Position numbers and translations under genes: made by a program. Below, piece by piece: positions 9,369 through 18,063 of a stretch of 64,000 nucleotides of DNA (positions are counted from its first letter, which is position 1; every line of letters starts with the position of its first letter). Where the stretch lies: positions 1,426,001-1,490,000 of the forward strand of contig NC_015416.1 in the NCBI RefSeq assembly GCF_000204415.1, in the 5' to 3' direction. The notes under the pieces were generated by a model that saw nothing but the letters and a program-made list of their open reading frames with translations, made no database searches and was not told the origin of the DNA. Origin of the DNA: Methanothrix soehngenii GP6. GTDB lineage: Archaea; Halobacteriota; Methanosarcinia; Methanotrichales; Methanotrichaceae.

Positions 9369-10598
9369 TCAGAGCCCCAAACGAGCTTGCTGGGGGACAG
9401 TGACATTGGTCAGATCCTTCAGCCGGTAATCCTGTTGCAGTATTGACTTGAGCTTGCCGGAGTACACACTCAATGTTATCTCTTTGGTCCGGCCATATCT
9501 GCCCTTACTGATCACAATGGTATGCAAGATGCCAAGCATATCCAGCTCCGCAATGAGATCTGTGATCCGGCGATGGGTGAGAAAATCGGTCTCTACCAGA
9601 GGACAGAGCTGTTTGTACATATTGTAGACCGCACTAGTAGTGATGTTTCTCGTTCCTTGCTCCTCTAAGAGAATGATGCTATAGAGCACTAGCTTAGATT
9701 GGGTGGGCAGGGTCTTGATGACTTCTTCTACCCGATCCTGCTCTATCTTATCTCTGGCCTGGCGGACATGAACCTCCGTGACCACAGTAGATCGGGCCCT
9801 TTCCGCCAGCTCTCCAGAGATGCGCAAGAGGTCAAGGGCTCGGCGGGCGTCTCCATGCTCTTGAGCTGCGAATGCCGCGCAAAGAGGTATTACGCTCTCC
9901 TGCAAGGATCCGGAACAGAATGCGACATTGGCCCTCTGTTCCAGGATCTCTCTTATCTGCTCAGCATCGTAGGGCGGAAAGATGATCTCGTCCTCACCAA
10001 GAGAGCTCTTCACCCTGGGATCAAGAAACTCTGTGAACTTGAGGTCATTGGATATGCCGATGATACTCACCCGCGATCGGAGGAGGTCGGAGTTTACCCG
10101 GGAGAGGTTATAGAGAACATCGTCTCCCTTTCGCACCAATTTATCCACCTCGTCCAGCATTATCACTACAACTTGCTTCTCCTCATCTAGGGCATTCCTA
10201 AACTCTGCATAAACCTGGTCTGTGGGCCAACCGGTCATCGGAATATCTCTGTCGAAGTGCCTTGCCAGGTGGGCCAGAATCCTGTACTGGGTATCGACTA
10301 CCTCGCAGTTGATGTAGATCACAACGCACTTCATATCTTCAAAGCTGGCCTCTTCCAGTTCTTTTCCCACATATTTGGCCACCGCTGTCTTTCCGGTGCC
10401 AGTCTTTCCGTATATGAGGACATTAGAGGGCGTCTCACCTCTCAGAGCTGGGACCAGAATCGATGCAAGGTTATTGATCTGCTCTTCTCTGTGAGGCAGT
10501 TTGGATGGTGTATATGTAGGACGCAGGATGTCTCTGGATTGAAATATCTCCCCTTGCGCCAATAAATCAGCAAATAACCCTCTGGATATAGGTACCAA
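9369..10598 (-). CDS. cdc6: Orc1/Cdc6 replication initiator
   Basis: 409 residues. AAA+ ATPase with Walker A GKTGTGKT (64-71), Walker B LDEVD (148-152), sensor 1 around IGISND, and a C-terminal winged helix (about 300-400). It binds origin recognition boxes and loads MCM. It is transcribed away from the AT-rich region that begins at 10599, which contains ORB-like sites; this initiator-next-to-origin arrangement is common in archaea. The length and motifs look intact. Confidence 0.95.
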   Translation of the reverse strand: MVPISRGLFADLLAQGEIFQSRDILRPTYTPSKLPHREEQINNLASILVPALRGETPSNVLIYGKTGTGKTAVAKYVGKELEEASFEDMKCVVIYINCEVVDTQYRILAHLARHFDRDIPMTGWPTDQVYAEFRNALDEEKQVVVIMLDEVDKLVRKGDDVLYNLSRVNSDLLRSRVSIIGISNDLKFTEFLDPRVKSSLGEDEIIFPPYDAEQIREILEQRANVAFCSGSLQESVIPLCAAFAAQEHGDARRALDLLRISGELAERARSTVVTEVHVRQARDKIEQDRVEEVIKTLPTQSKLVLYSIILLEEQGTRNITTSAVYNMYKQLCPLVETDFLTHRRITDLIAELDMLGILHTIVISKGRYGRTKEITLSVYSGKLKSILQQDYRLKDLTNVTVPQQARLGL

Positions 10599-10654
10599 GA
10601 TAATTCCCCTTGAACATTTTAAAATCGTCCTGGTGGATATTAAGAGTTATGGTT

Positions 10655-10681
10655 AACTCCCCTTCATTTCCTCTGGAAATA
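10655..10681 (-). promoter_or_regulatory. ORB-like element 1
   Basis: On the minus strand the core TTTCCAGAGGAAA (10667-10679) is followed by TGAAGGGGAGTT. This fits the archaeal ORB layout of a short dyad (TTCCANNGGAAA) followed on one side by a G-run. Confidence 0.7.
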
Positions 10682-10688
10682 TTGGCCT

Positions 10689-10714
10689 CCTACCCCATGA
10701 TTTCCTCTGGAAAA
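10689..10714 (-). promoter_or_regulatory. ORB-like element 2
   Basis: Minus-strand core TTTCCAGAGGAAA (10701-10713) is followed by TCATGGGGTAGG. The orientation is the same as element 1 and the dyads are 34 bp apart (about three helical turns). Confidence 0.7.
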
Positions 10715-11297
10715 GAGATAAAACTCCAGCGAATACCCTGATAGATAATAAAATAAAACTAGCTATTTCTAGGTTCTCTTTTATTCATATATATATCTTC
10801 CTCTCTACAGAGAAAGAGACTATGTTTTAATCTATGCAGATAAACATCTTAAATCTATAGCTAAATGATACGTAACCACATAAAAAAGCTGCAATTTAAG
10901 TAAGTAGTTACTGAGAATATCGATTATATTCTTCGCGATACGGATGATAGTTCAATAGTTTTTGTCGACTGTTAGTAACAGGATCAATAAACGCTAATGA
11001 AACCAGAATCCGTAGCTAGCGTCTTCATCGCAATTTCAGATCACGTCCAGTTGAATGCAAGCGCTAAACCGATGAAATTGAACCTTGATATCTCAAGAGC
11101 ATCACCACGAAGGATTTACAGCTATTGCCATCGGATGGAAGATATTTGAATAGCAGGAACTGAAGCATAGAGAATGCCGACAAAAAAATGGATGGAGCCC
11201 AAGATGACCTCAGTGAATGCAGGATCGAAGAGTCAAACTCATCCTGCATATCCAACCAAGAACGATTAGCGGAGGGACAGAGGTCACATAGGCTTGA

Positions 11298-11311
11298 GTT
11301 CCAGTGGAAAC
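11298..11311 (+). promoter_or_regulatory. ORB-like dyad (element 3, G-run weak)
   Basis: GTTCCAGTGGAAAC is the perfect core dyad of the canonical archaeal ORB, but the following sequence (catacggtccc) has no clear G-run, so it may be a mini-ORB. Confidence 0.45.
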
Positions 11312-11371
11312 CATACGGTCCCTCTCATAGGCCGTGGAAAGCTGCTTGGCTATCTGGTCCAAAAGAGGGAT

Positions 11372-11632
11372 TTAGCTGACTGGTATGGTCTCAAGCTGGC
11401 TAGCAACATTCCAGATCAGGGTTCTGGTATGAAGTGGAATATTAGGGTCATTGCTTATCTCATCGAGTATGGAAATGGCAGATGCGGCCTTTATCGCCTC
11501 GTTTACGCTCTCGTCCATGAGGATGGTCTTGACGCTCTCTGCAGAGCGCCTGATATTCCTCGGGACTGCATCATCGCTCATAATACGTTCTAATACCTCA
11601 ACACATTGCTTAAGGACATTTTCAGCTGTCAT
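11372..11632 (-). CDS. UPF0147 family protein
   Basis: About 86 residues, helical throughout. The pattern [21 protein letters not shown] ... [23 protein letters not shown] fits the archaeal UPF0147 family, whose function is unknown. The ATG at 11632 follows a GGTGG SD; an upstream in-frame start at 11647 would add five residues. It lies inside the candidate origin, divergent from the zinc-ribbon gene at 11744. Confidence 0.85.
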   Translation of the reverse strand: MTAENVLKQCVEVLERIMSDDAVPRNIRRSAESVKTILMDESVNEAIKAASAISILDEISNDPNIPLHTRTLIWNVASQLETIPVS

Positions 11633-11743
11633 AGAACCACCACCCATATCTATGGGAAAAAGGTTATGATGTTTATCTGCCTTTGATTCAAGGATGATAT
11701 ATCGTTGTATTTAAACGTATGTGGTAATGCTGGTGATGGGACG

Positions 11744-12214
11744 ATGGAAGAAGATGAAGTACTCAGCAAGATAACCAGGCTTCTTGAGAGGGGATGCACA
11801 ATGCTGGCTACGCACCATGACTGCGGAGCGCCCCTATTTCGCTGTCAGGGAGAGATAGTCTGCCCGGTCTGTTCATTTCAGGATGAGCAGGTCCATGGTG
11901 AGCAGCTTTCCGGAGCTGGAAGAGAGGCTCCGGAGCCTTCGGGATCAGAAGAGGATCGGCCGGATCACGAGCCCGGTATGCCTCTCTTGCAGGCGGCAGG
12001 GAAGAGTTTGCCTGGCGGAACGAGGAGTACGGGCCCCTTTGATGAGGAGAGGATGGATGGCGGGCTTATGGAGGCGAAGGCTGGGCTGCGCGCATCATTG
12101 ATCGCGCGGCTGGACGAGCTCTCTGCAGGCATAAGATCTGAGCAGGATCTGGATAGGCTGAAAAAGATGCTGGACTGTGCAGAAGGACTGCTGCGTGTGC
12201 TCCGATCGATGTGA
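11744..12214 (+). CDS. Zinc-ribbon protein of the Sjogren/scleroderma autoantigen p27 family
   Basis: 156 residues. The N-terminus (residues 1-45) carries a helix and a C-x4-C ... C-x2-C zinc ribbon (HHDCGAPLFRC ... IVCPVCSF), the layout of archaeal homologues of autoantigen p27. The remainder is a polar, low-complexity linker and a C-terminal helix. Family function is not established. The ATG at 11744 was chosen because the family begins about ten residues before the first helix. It lies between the inverted ORBs. Confidence 0.7.
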   Translation: MEEDEVLSKITRLLERGCTMLATHHDCGAPLFRCQGEIVCPVCSFQDEQVHGEQLSGAGREAPEPSGSEEDRPDHEPGMPLLQAAGKSLPGGTRSTGPFDEERMDGGLMEAKAGLRASLIARLDELSAGIRSEQDLDRLKKMLDCAEGLLRVLRSM

Positions 12215-12332
12215 ATAGAATCAAGCTCTTTTTTCGAAGGCAATGCAGCTTCCTGTGAGGATCAAATGGCCCTCTGCTCAAGATTGCCTTGCTCGGGCCA
12301 GTTTCATAAGGCGCGCATTTCAGGGCTTCTGC

Positions 12333-12357
12333 TTTCCACTGGAAATCAAGGGGTTGG
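12333..12357 (+). promoter_or_regulatory. ORB-like element 4, inverted relative to elements 1 and 2
   Basis: The plus-strand core TTTCCACTGGAAA (12333-12345) is followed by TCAAGGGGTTGG. The dyad, spacing and G-run match elements 1 and 2 but point the opposite way. The G-run lies 8 nt before the TTG proposed as start of the lipoprotein gene and could also serve as its ribosome binding site. Confidence 0.65.
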
Positions 12358-12361
12358 TCAA

Positions 12362-13480
12362 TTGTGTTTGAAAAAGTTTAGAGAGTGTGGTATAGCTCCG
12401 ATATTATTTCCCCTTATACTGGTATTATCGTCCATCACTGGCTGCATCGAATTGGGATCCCAACCACAGCATGCCTCATCCGCTGGCGGTGCAGCTCAGC
12501 AGTCAGAGGCGTGGTCGGGTCAGCTGAAAATGGAGATAGACCCCAATCTGGATATCGATCTCTTCAGCCTGCGGGGAAATGTCGTTCTCACCGGGAATGG
12601 CACTCTACCTTATCTATTGCTCAATGCCACCCTCCGCCAGGGGAAGGCCTCAATCTCAAGCACCAAGTACCTGCTGATGAGGCTGGAGACGAACAGGGAT
12701 TACAGCTTCGAGATCGCCAAGAACCTCGAACTACTTCCCGGCAACTACACCTGCACCCTGGAGGCATCAGGCCCTGGCGGCATTCTGGCCAGCGAGAACA
12801 GAAGGTGCAGCCTGGCTGAGGATCAGGAGGATCTGATCTCTAAAAGGATCTCCTCTGGGGAATTGATATCGATCTCTGATGCTCGTGCCCTTTATGCCGG
12901 CAGATCTCTCTATAGATATGAGTCAAATGAGGATGAAGAAGAGCCAGAGGAGGATGCAGGGAGAGAGGGCGAGAAAGAGAGAAAAATCGAGCGTGTCGAG
13001 AGTACGAAAGCTCGTGCTCTGATATCGTCAGGAGAAGGGCTAACCACCAAGCTTCAGGCTCCAGAAGAGGCCGAGCAAGAGGATTCGAAGGAATCAAAGG
13101 CAGAGATATCGGCAGAAGGAGAAGACTCCAGGTCAGAGGATGAGAATGAGGCCGATGATCGCGTCGCAGATGAATTTGATGCATCAGTTGGTTCAGGCGA
13201 AGATGGAGATGGTGCAGGGGATCCTGAGCTTTTTGATGGTAGCGCCGGCGCCGATGCCGATGGTGGCGAAGCATCAGTCAGCAGCGTTGTGGTCATGGAT
13301 GAATCAGATGGAAAGAAGGAGTCAGAAGGGAATTTCGTAGGCAGCAGCACCTCTAAGAAGTACCATCTCCCTGACTGCCGCTATGCCTTGAAGATCAAGC
13401 AGGAGAACAAGGTCTATTTCCAGAGCGCCGAGGAGGCAAAAAGCCAGGGATATCTTCCCTGCAAGAGCTGCCATCCCTGA
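12362..13480 (+). CDS. Acidic secreted lipoprotein with a C-terminal Ada-like Cys domain
   Basis: 372 residues from the TTG at 12362. Residues 1-28 are a signal peptide ending in a lipobox-like SSITGC. A beta-rich region follows (about 45-170), then a long Glu/Asp/Ser-rich low-complexity stretch (about 190-320), then a 50-residue C-terminal domain (VGSSTSKKYHLPDCRYA ... GYLPCKSCHP) resembling the small metal-binding domain related to Ada and found on some nuclease-like secreted proteins. The ORF is open from 12266, but an earlier start would not give a signal peptide. It is probably anchored on the cell surface; function unknown. Confidence 0.7.
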   Translation: MCLKKFRECGIAPILFPLILVLSSITGCIELGSQPQHASSAGGAAQQSEAWSGQLKMEIDPNLDIDLFSLRGNVVLTGNGTLPYLLLNATLRQGKASISSTKYLLMRLETNRDYSFEIAKNLELLPGNYTCTLEASGPGGILASENRRCSLAEDQEDLISKRISSGELISISDARALYAGRSLYRYESNEDEEEPEEDAGREGEKERKIERVESTKARALISSGEGLTTKLQAPEEAEQEDSKESKAEISAEGEDSRSEDENEADDRVADEFDASVGSGEDGDGAGDPELFDGSAGADADGGEASVSSVVVMDESDGKKESEGNFVGSSTSKKYHLPDCRYALKIKQENKVYFQSAEEAKSQGYLPCKSCHP

Positions 13481-13490
13481 ATTCATCCGT

Positions 13491-14063
13491 TCACAGCGGT
13501 CCGATGAGAACGCAGGAGAGACCGGGGGCCTGAGGGGGAGAGGCAGTGCTCCCTCTCTCGATCCTTTCCTGGGGGTAGCCAAGATCTGTTAGGGCGAGCA
13601 CGCTTCGCGCGAGCCCCCTCTCCTCCAGCAGCCGGCAGACCCCTTCCAGATCGGTGCTGTCATCGGTGAGAAGAAAGACGGATTTGTTCCGGCTCAGCTC
13701 CGATGCTATTGCCTCTGGGTCCATCCTCCGCCCGTGGACTGTGATGGGGACCACATCAAGCTCGCTGATCTTCAGGCGAGCGCAGGCCACCTGCAGGCTG
13801 GATATCCCTGGGATCACCCTGCCCGGCAGATAGCCCAGGCCGGAGAGCATGGGGTCACCGGTGCTCAGAACCACGGCCTCCTCTGGCAGAGATGAGAGCC
13901 TCTTGTAGTCCTCTATCTCCCTGACAATGCAGTCCGGGTCGATATATTCCCTGGCCAGGTCTATCGACCTCTTCGATCCATAGATCAACCTCGCCCGGCC
14001 GATGGCCTCCTCGGCTTCCTGGGTCATCATGCCCGGGCCGATGCCCACTCCTACAATGATCAT
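13491..14063 (-). CDS. cbiE: Cobalt-precorrin-7 C5-methyltransferase
   Basis: 190 residues, tetrapyrrole methylase fold. The N-terminal VGVGIGPG and central LSTGDPMLSGLG loops bind S-adenosylmethionine; overall pattern and length fit CbiE, which methylates C5 in anaerobic cobalamin synthesis. CbiT, which normally acts with it, is encoded at the other end of the same operon (19357). Overlaps cbiD by 4 nt; last gene of the operon. Confidence 0.88.
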   Translation of the reverse strand: MIIVGVGIGPGMMTQEAEEAIGRARLIYGSKRSIDLAREYIDPDCIVREIEDYKRLSSLPEEAVVLSTGDPMLSGLGYLPGRVIPGISSLQVACARLKISELDVVPITVHGRRMDPEAIASELSRNKSVFLLTDDSTDLEGVCRLLEERGLARSVLALTDLGYPQERIERGSTASPPQAPGLSCVLIGPL

Positions 14064-15085
14064 GGAGCCTCCAATAAGATCCGCCCATCCCTTTGGAGGA
14101 GAACTATCCGGGTGTAAGGCAGCTTCTCTTTGGCCCTCCTCAATCCCAGGGCAATGTTCTCATGCTCCGGCTCCTTTTCCACCATCTCCGCCACGGTATT
14201 GTAATCCGTATTCTTTAGTATCTCGGGCCAAGCCCATTTTAGTATCAGAGCGGGAAGGCCACATAAGATGCTCTCCTGATCAGGCTCAAACTCCAGCCGG
14301 CCCAGCTGGTTTCCCATAAGCACCGCTTCGTGATCGGGAAAGAGAATTCGACTGAGCTTGAGTCCGGTTCTGCCCGTGCTGACCACCACCTTCTTCGCCC
14401 CTTTCAGCTCCTCAGCCCTCTCATTTATCAGGTGCTCATTCCAGGGCTCCACAAATCCGGTCGATCCCAGGATGGATATGCCTCCCATTATCCCCAATTT
14501 GGGGTTGAGGGTCTGGCGGCTAATCCTCTCTCCTTGGGGAACCCAGATCTCCACCCGAACATGCTCAAGACCTGTCACCTTCAGCCCTTCGGATATAGCC
14601 ATCATGATCTGCCCTTTTGCTGAGGGGCTTATGGCCGGTCGACCGATCTGGTCGCACAGGCCTCCGGCTCCTATCCTTCCAATTCCCGCCCCGGCGAGCA
14701 GAACCGTCTCTCCAGATGGCTCTGCCCGGGCCGATATCCCCAGGCCGGCGGTGACATCGGACTGATGGTCCCCTCCGTCCTTGCGAGCATTGCAGTAGCC
14801 GTTCTCTGCCTTAACGGAAACCGAGACCGGTATTCCGGCTGGCGTCATCACCTCCAGGCTTTCGGTCGCCCGGACCAGGGATACGACTGCCCCTTTCGCT
14901 GCGGCGGCGGCGGTGGTTCCCGTGGTAAGGCCGCGCTTTAATAATTGGCCGCTTGAGAGGATGGTCCATCTGCCCGACAGGATCTTCTCCCGGGCCCGGG
15001 GATCGGAACAGGATTCGATCCAGGAGAGGGGTATGCTAAAGCCGCTGACTGGATCGGCTATCAGCTCAGGGTCTTTCTCTGGCAT
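14060..15085 (-). CDS. cbiD: Cobalt-precorrin-5B C1-methyltransferase
   Basis: 341 residues. The motif LKRGLTTGTTAAAAAKGA (residues about 50-68) is the family signature of CbiD, followed by the conserved GAGIGRIGAGGL and NPKLGIMGGISILGSTG segments. It methylates C1 of the corrin precursor. The start overlaps the end of cbiC by 20 nt, consistent with translational coupling. Confidence 0.93.
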   Translation of the reverse strand: MPEKDPELIADPVSGFSIPLSWIESCSDPRAREKILSGRWTILSSGQLLKRGLTTGTTAAAAAKGAVVSLVRATESLEVMTPAGIPVSVSVKAENGYCNARKDGGDHQSDVTAGLGISARAEPSGETVLLAGAGIGRIGAGGLCDQIGRPAISPSAKGQIMMAISEGLKVTGLEHVRVEIWVPQGERISRQTLNPKLGIMGGISILGSTGFVEPWNEHLINERAEELKGAKKVVVSTGRTGLKLSRILFPDHEAVLMGNQLGRLEFEPDQESILCGLPALILKWAWPEILKNTDYNTVAEMVEKEPEHENIALGLRRAKEKLPYTRIVLLQRDGRILLEAP

Positions 15086-15698
15086 AGGTGTTTATGATCT
15101 CGTTTATGGCTGCTACGGCGATGGGGGTTCCGCCGCGGGTACCGGCAGTGGATATCGAGGGGACGGGGATCTCGCGGAGCCTCTCTTTGCTCTCCAGGGC
15201 ATTGACAAAGCCCACTGGCACTCCTATCACCAGATCGGGCTGGACCCGTCCCGACTCCATGAGCTCGCAGAGGGTCAGCAGGGCAGAGGGGGCATTTCCT
15301 ATCACCGCTATTGATCCGGAGAGCTTCTCATTCAGGGCAAATACACCGGCTGAGGTGCGGGTGATCCCCCTGGATGCCGCCAGCTCGTCTCCCTTATCGA
15401 TGAACGCCTCTATGGGGCTGGTATGGCCTTTCTTTAGCACCCCCGCCTGGACCATCTTGATATCCACGTAGATGGGAGCGCCTCGTTCCAGGGCCTTAAG
15501 GCCTGCCTGAAAAGGGTCATTCTGAAATCTCATGATATCGGCTGTGCTTGGGTCGCCGGTGGCAATGACGCATCTCTGGGTGATCCTGTCCTCCAGGCTC
15601 CGGTCCCCGATCATGCTGGATATGAGCTCCCGGCTTTTTCTGCTGATCTTTATCGCCTCAGGTGTGCTGGCCCCAATATCGGTATAGTTCTCTATCAT
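15066..15698 (-). CDS. cbiC: Cobalt-precorrin-8 methylmutase
   Basis: 210 residues, normal for CbiC/CobH, which moves the methyl group from C11 to C12. Diagnostic segments are RCVIATGDPS, APIYVDIKMVQAGV and the C-terminal VIGVPVGFVNALESKE. It sits 11 nt from the stop codon side of the cbiH gene in the same operon. Confidence 0.93.
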   Translation of the reverse strand: MIENYTDIGASTPEAIKISRKSRELISSMIGDRSLEDRITQRCVIATGDPSTADIMRFQNDPFQAGLKALERGAPIYVDIKMVQAGVLKKGHTSPIEAFIDKGDELAASRGITRTSAGVFALNEKLSGSIAVIGNAPSALLTLCELMESGRVQPDLVIGVPVGFVNALESKERLREIPVPSISTAGTRGGTPIAVAAINEIINTYARERP

Positions 15699-15709
15699 AT
15701 CAATCAGCT

Positions 15710-17140
15710 CTAGTAGCTGTATTTGGTATCATATCCCCTTCGGGCTATGATCCTGCCCTCTCTTATCTCCGCCTTCGGGCAGGATACCAGAAGGGTGAAC
15801 CGGAAGCCTGATGGCTTTGTCTCCATCAGCTCTTCTGCCTTCATTATGATCATCTCTTCTCCCTTCCGGGCCACGTCCCTGGCCAGGGCCACCGCTCTCT
15901 CCGGTTCCAGCTCCTGGAGGAAGGCCTGCACCTCATGCCCTTTCACATTATAGATCACAACGCCGAAGCCTGCTGCTGCCAGCAGGGATGGCGCTTCTGG
16001 ATTATCCAGCTGGGAGAGAAGGGCGAAGTCCCCGGAGAGGGGAGCTCCTGCCCTTGCGGCAACTGACGAGAAGGCGCTCACTCCAGGAGATATGTGAACG
16101 GGAAGCCGATTTCTGGCCAGGTCCATGATCCGCCAGCCCGCGGAAAAGATGCTCGGGTCGCCGCCGGTGAGGATGCTCGCCTTCTTTCCCGAGCGGGCGA
16201 GCTGTTCTGCCTCCTGGAAGCGGGCGTATGATCTCTCCGGGCAGGGACCCGCATGAGCGACCTTCTCCCCTGGATAGTCCCCGATCAGGTTCAGGTAACG
16301 CTCTGCTCCCAGAATTTTTTCAGATGAGCTGAGGATGGTCCGGGCCTCTGCGGTGAGGTTTGCCTGACCTCCCGGGCCGGTGCCCACCAGGTTCACCTCT
16401 GCCTCTCGAGCAACATCCCCCCTGTAAGTGCCCCTGCCCGGGAGGATGAGAAGCGTGGTCATATCGATCTCCTCTCTCAGGGAAACGCTATCCATGAGGG
16501 CAGCGGCTGTGGTCCAAAAGAGCCTTTCTCCCTCTCTTCCCACCTCTTTTGCCACCAGAACATCTCTTTTCTCATAGATATTCAGGGCGCGCAATAGCTG
16601 CCAGTCTCTTTTCCGGCTTCTGGGATTGTAGAGGGCGACGGGCATTCCAAAATCCGCTGCCTGTCGCAATCGGCCCTCGATATCCTGCCAAGGGGTGAGA
16701 AGGTCGCTGAGGCTTATCACCGCCACGCATTCTCGGAAGAGAAGGCCGGCCCGGCAAGCTGCAGCGGTAAATGATGTGACCCCAGGAATAACCTCCACCT
16801 CAGCTGGATGCTCTGCCATCTCCAGGCCCAGGCCTGCCATGCCGTAGACGTTAGCGTCTCCCGAGCTCACCAGGGCCACAGGTCCCCGGCTGAGCAGATC
16901 CAAAGCCGCTCGGACCCTGTCTGTCTCCTTTCCCATGCCGCTGGAGTAGACCTCCTTTCCCGGCAAGAGGTCTTCTATGAGCTTCAGATAGGGCCGGTAG
17001 CCGACCACATAATCAGCTCCTTTTATGGCATCCACTGCCGCTAGGGTGCGGAGGGAGGCATCACCCGGCCCGATGCCAACGATTGAGAGCCTGTTAGCGC
17101 AATGACGGTCTATTGATCGGCTGAGTGCAGAATCATTCAT
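15710..17140 (-). CDS. cbiH: Precorrin-3B/cobalt-factor III C17-methyltransferase fused to a second methylase-like domain
   Basis: 476 residues, about twice the usual CbiH. Residues about 17-245 form a bona fide CbiH (VGIGPGDASLRTL, SSGDANVYGMAGL, ALYNPRSRKRDW), the ring-contracting C17 methylase. Residues about 250-476 repeat the tetrapyrrole methylase fold (VNLVGTGPGGQANLT, LTGGDPSIFSAGW, ISPGVSAFSSVA) but diverge at several positions. The second half could be a degenerate paralogue or a separate activity, possibly covering a step for which no gene is seen here. One continuous frame joins the halves. Confidence 0.85.
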   Translation of the reverse strand: MNDSALSRSIDRHCANRLSIVGIGPGDASLRTLAAVDAIKGADYVVGYRPYLKLIEDLLPGKEVYSSGMGKETDRVRAALDLLSRGPVALVSSGDANVYGMAGLGLEMAEHPAEVEVIPGVTSFTAAACRAGLLFRECVAVISLSDLLTPWQDIEGRLRQAADFGMPVALYNPRSRKRDWQLLRALNIYEKRDVLVAKEVGREGERLFWTTAAALMDSVSLREEIDMTTLLILPGRGTYRGDVAREAEVNLVGTGPGGQANLTAEARTILSSSEKILGAERYLNLIGDYPGEKVAHAGPCPERSYARFQEAEQLARSGKKASILTGGDPSIFSAGWRIMDLARNRLPVHISPGVSAFSSVAARAGAPLSGDFALLSQLDNPEAPSLLAAAGFGVVIYNVKGHEVQAFLQELEPERAVALARDVARKGEEMIIMKAEELMETKPSGFRFTLLVSCPKAEIREGRIIARRGYDTKYSY

Positions 17141-17169
17141 TGAATCCCAATCCCTTTTCGGCAGTCATT

Positions 17170-18063
17170 TTAATTTTCTCCAATGGCAACGGTCACCCTT
17201 CCGTATGCCTTCTTGGGAAGAATGAGCCTCTTTGCCAGGGCGAGGACTGCGGGCTCGGCAACTCCCGCCAGTCCCAGGTCCTCTGCCCTCGAGGGAGTGG
17301 AAGGTTTTTGGGAGTTGAGCTCCTCCCGGGAGAGAAAGACGATCTCCCTGTCTAGAGACTTCGCCGCCTCCAGCAGGCCCTCCTCCTCCTTCTTTAGCCA
17401 GGCGGTGGCTAAGAATGCTATATCCTCTCTCTTCCTGCCGGATTCCGCCAGGGCCTGGTCTATCGCTTGGAGGACCTCCTCAGAGGATACGCCCTTTCTG
17501 GCCCCCACACCCAAAACCAGCCCCTTTGCCTTGAGCACCGCCACATCTTCATCCACCAGCAGTATCTTAGGCCCCTTCAGCCTCAATATTGGGACGTCCT
17601 CTGTCAAGAATGCGAGGTTGATGGATTTTGAGGAGCTTTTGTTCACGATATCAGCCTTCAGCCGCCCGGCCACGCTCTCCAGGCAGGGCCGGCCCGAGGC
17701 ATCGGTGGCGGTGGTTATGGCCGGATAGAGCCCCATCCTTTCTGCTAAAAGCAGGGCCAGGTCATTGGCCCCGTGGTGGCCTCCTACCACCGGCACAGCG
17801 CAGCTGAGGGCGGAGTCGACGGCCACCACCGGCCGGTCTCGCCATTTGTCCTGCAGATGGCGGCAGAGGCTTCTGGTCACGATCCCCACCGCCATGATCG
17901 CTACCAGCAGATCGTATTTCTCAAGGAGCCTCTTCATCCTCTCCTCCTCATAAAGGACTAGAGTAGATTGATAGCGATCGCTTAAGGCCCGGGCAATCCT
18001 CTCTCCCTTATCCCTATCCCGGGGGAAGACCAGGATGGCCAGGGACTTCAGCGGCTCCGGTAT
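17170..18063 (-). CDS. cbiG: Cobalt-precorrin-5A hydrolase, probable non-AUG start
   Basis: 297 codons from an ATA at 18063, or 255 from the first ATG at 17937. The body matches Cbi[19 protein letters not shown], then [14 protein letters not shown], and a C-terminal domain. It opens the delta-lactone of cobalt-precorrin-5A with loss of acetaldehyde. The frame upstream of the ATG encodes the first strand and helix of the family ([24 protein letters not shown]), with no ATG, GTG or TTG back to the in-frame stop. An SD (AGGAGGT, 18071-18077) lies 7 nt before ATA 18063. It overlaps the end of cbiF. Confidence 0.85.
   Translation of the reverse strand: MPEPLKSLAILVFPRDRDKGERIARALSDRYQSTLVLYEEERMKRLLEKYDLLVAIMAVGIVTRSLCRHLQDKWRDRPVVAVDSALSCAVPVVGGHHGANDLALLLAERMGLYPAITTATDASGRPCLESVAGRLKADIVNKSSSKSINLAFLTEDVPILRLKGPKILLVDEDVAVLKAKGLVLGVGARKGVSSEEVLQAIDQALAESGRKREDIAFLATAWLKKEEEGLLEAAKSLDREIVFLSREELNSQKPSTPSRAEDLGLAGVAEPAVLALAKRLILPKKAYGRVTVAIGEN

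Larger units (their letters stand above)
10599..11371. other. Candidate replication origin (AT-rich region beside cdc6)
   Basis: A 770-nt stretch with no convincing gene. The cdc6-proximal end has two origin recognition boxes in tandem (10655-10681 and 10689-10714). Positions about 10730-10970 are very AT-rich (runs such as aaaataaaac and tatatatatc) and could be the unwinding element. A partial ORB lies at 11298-11311, and a full one in the opposite orientation at 12333-12357. Two small conserved genes lie between the flanking boxes. Support is positional and motif-based only. Confidence 0.7.
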
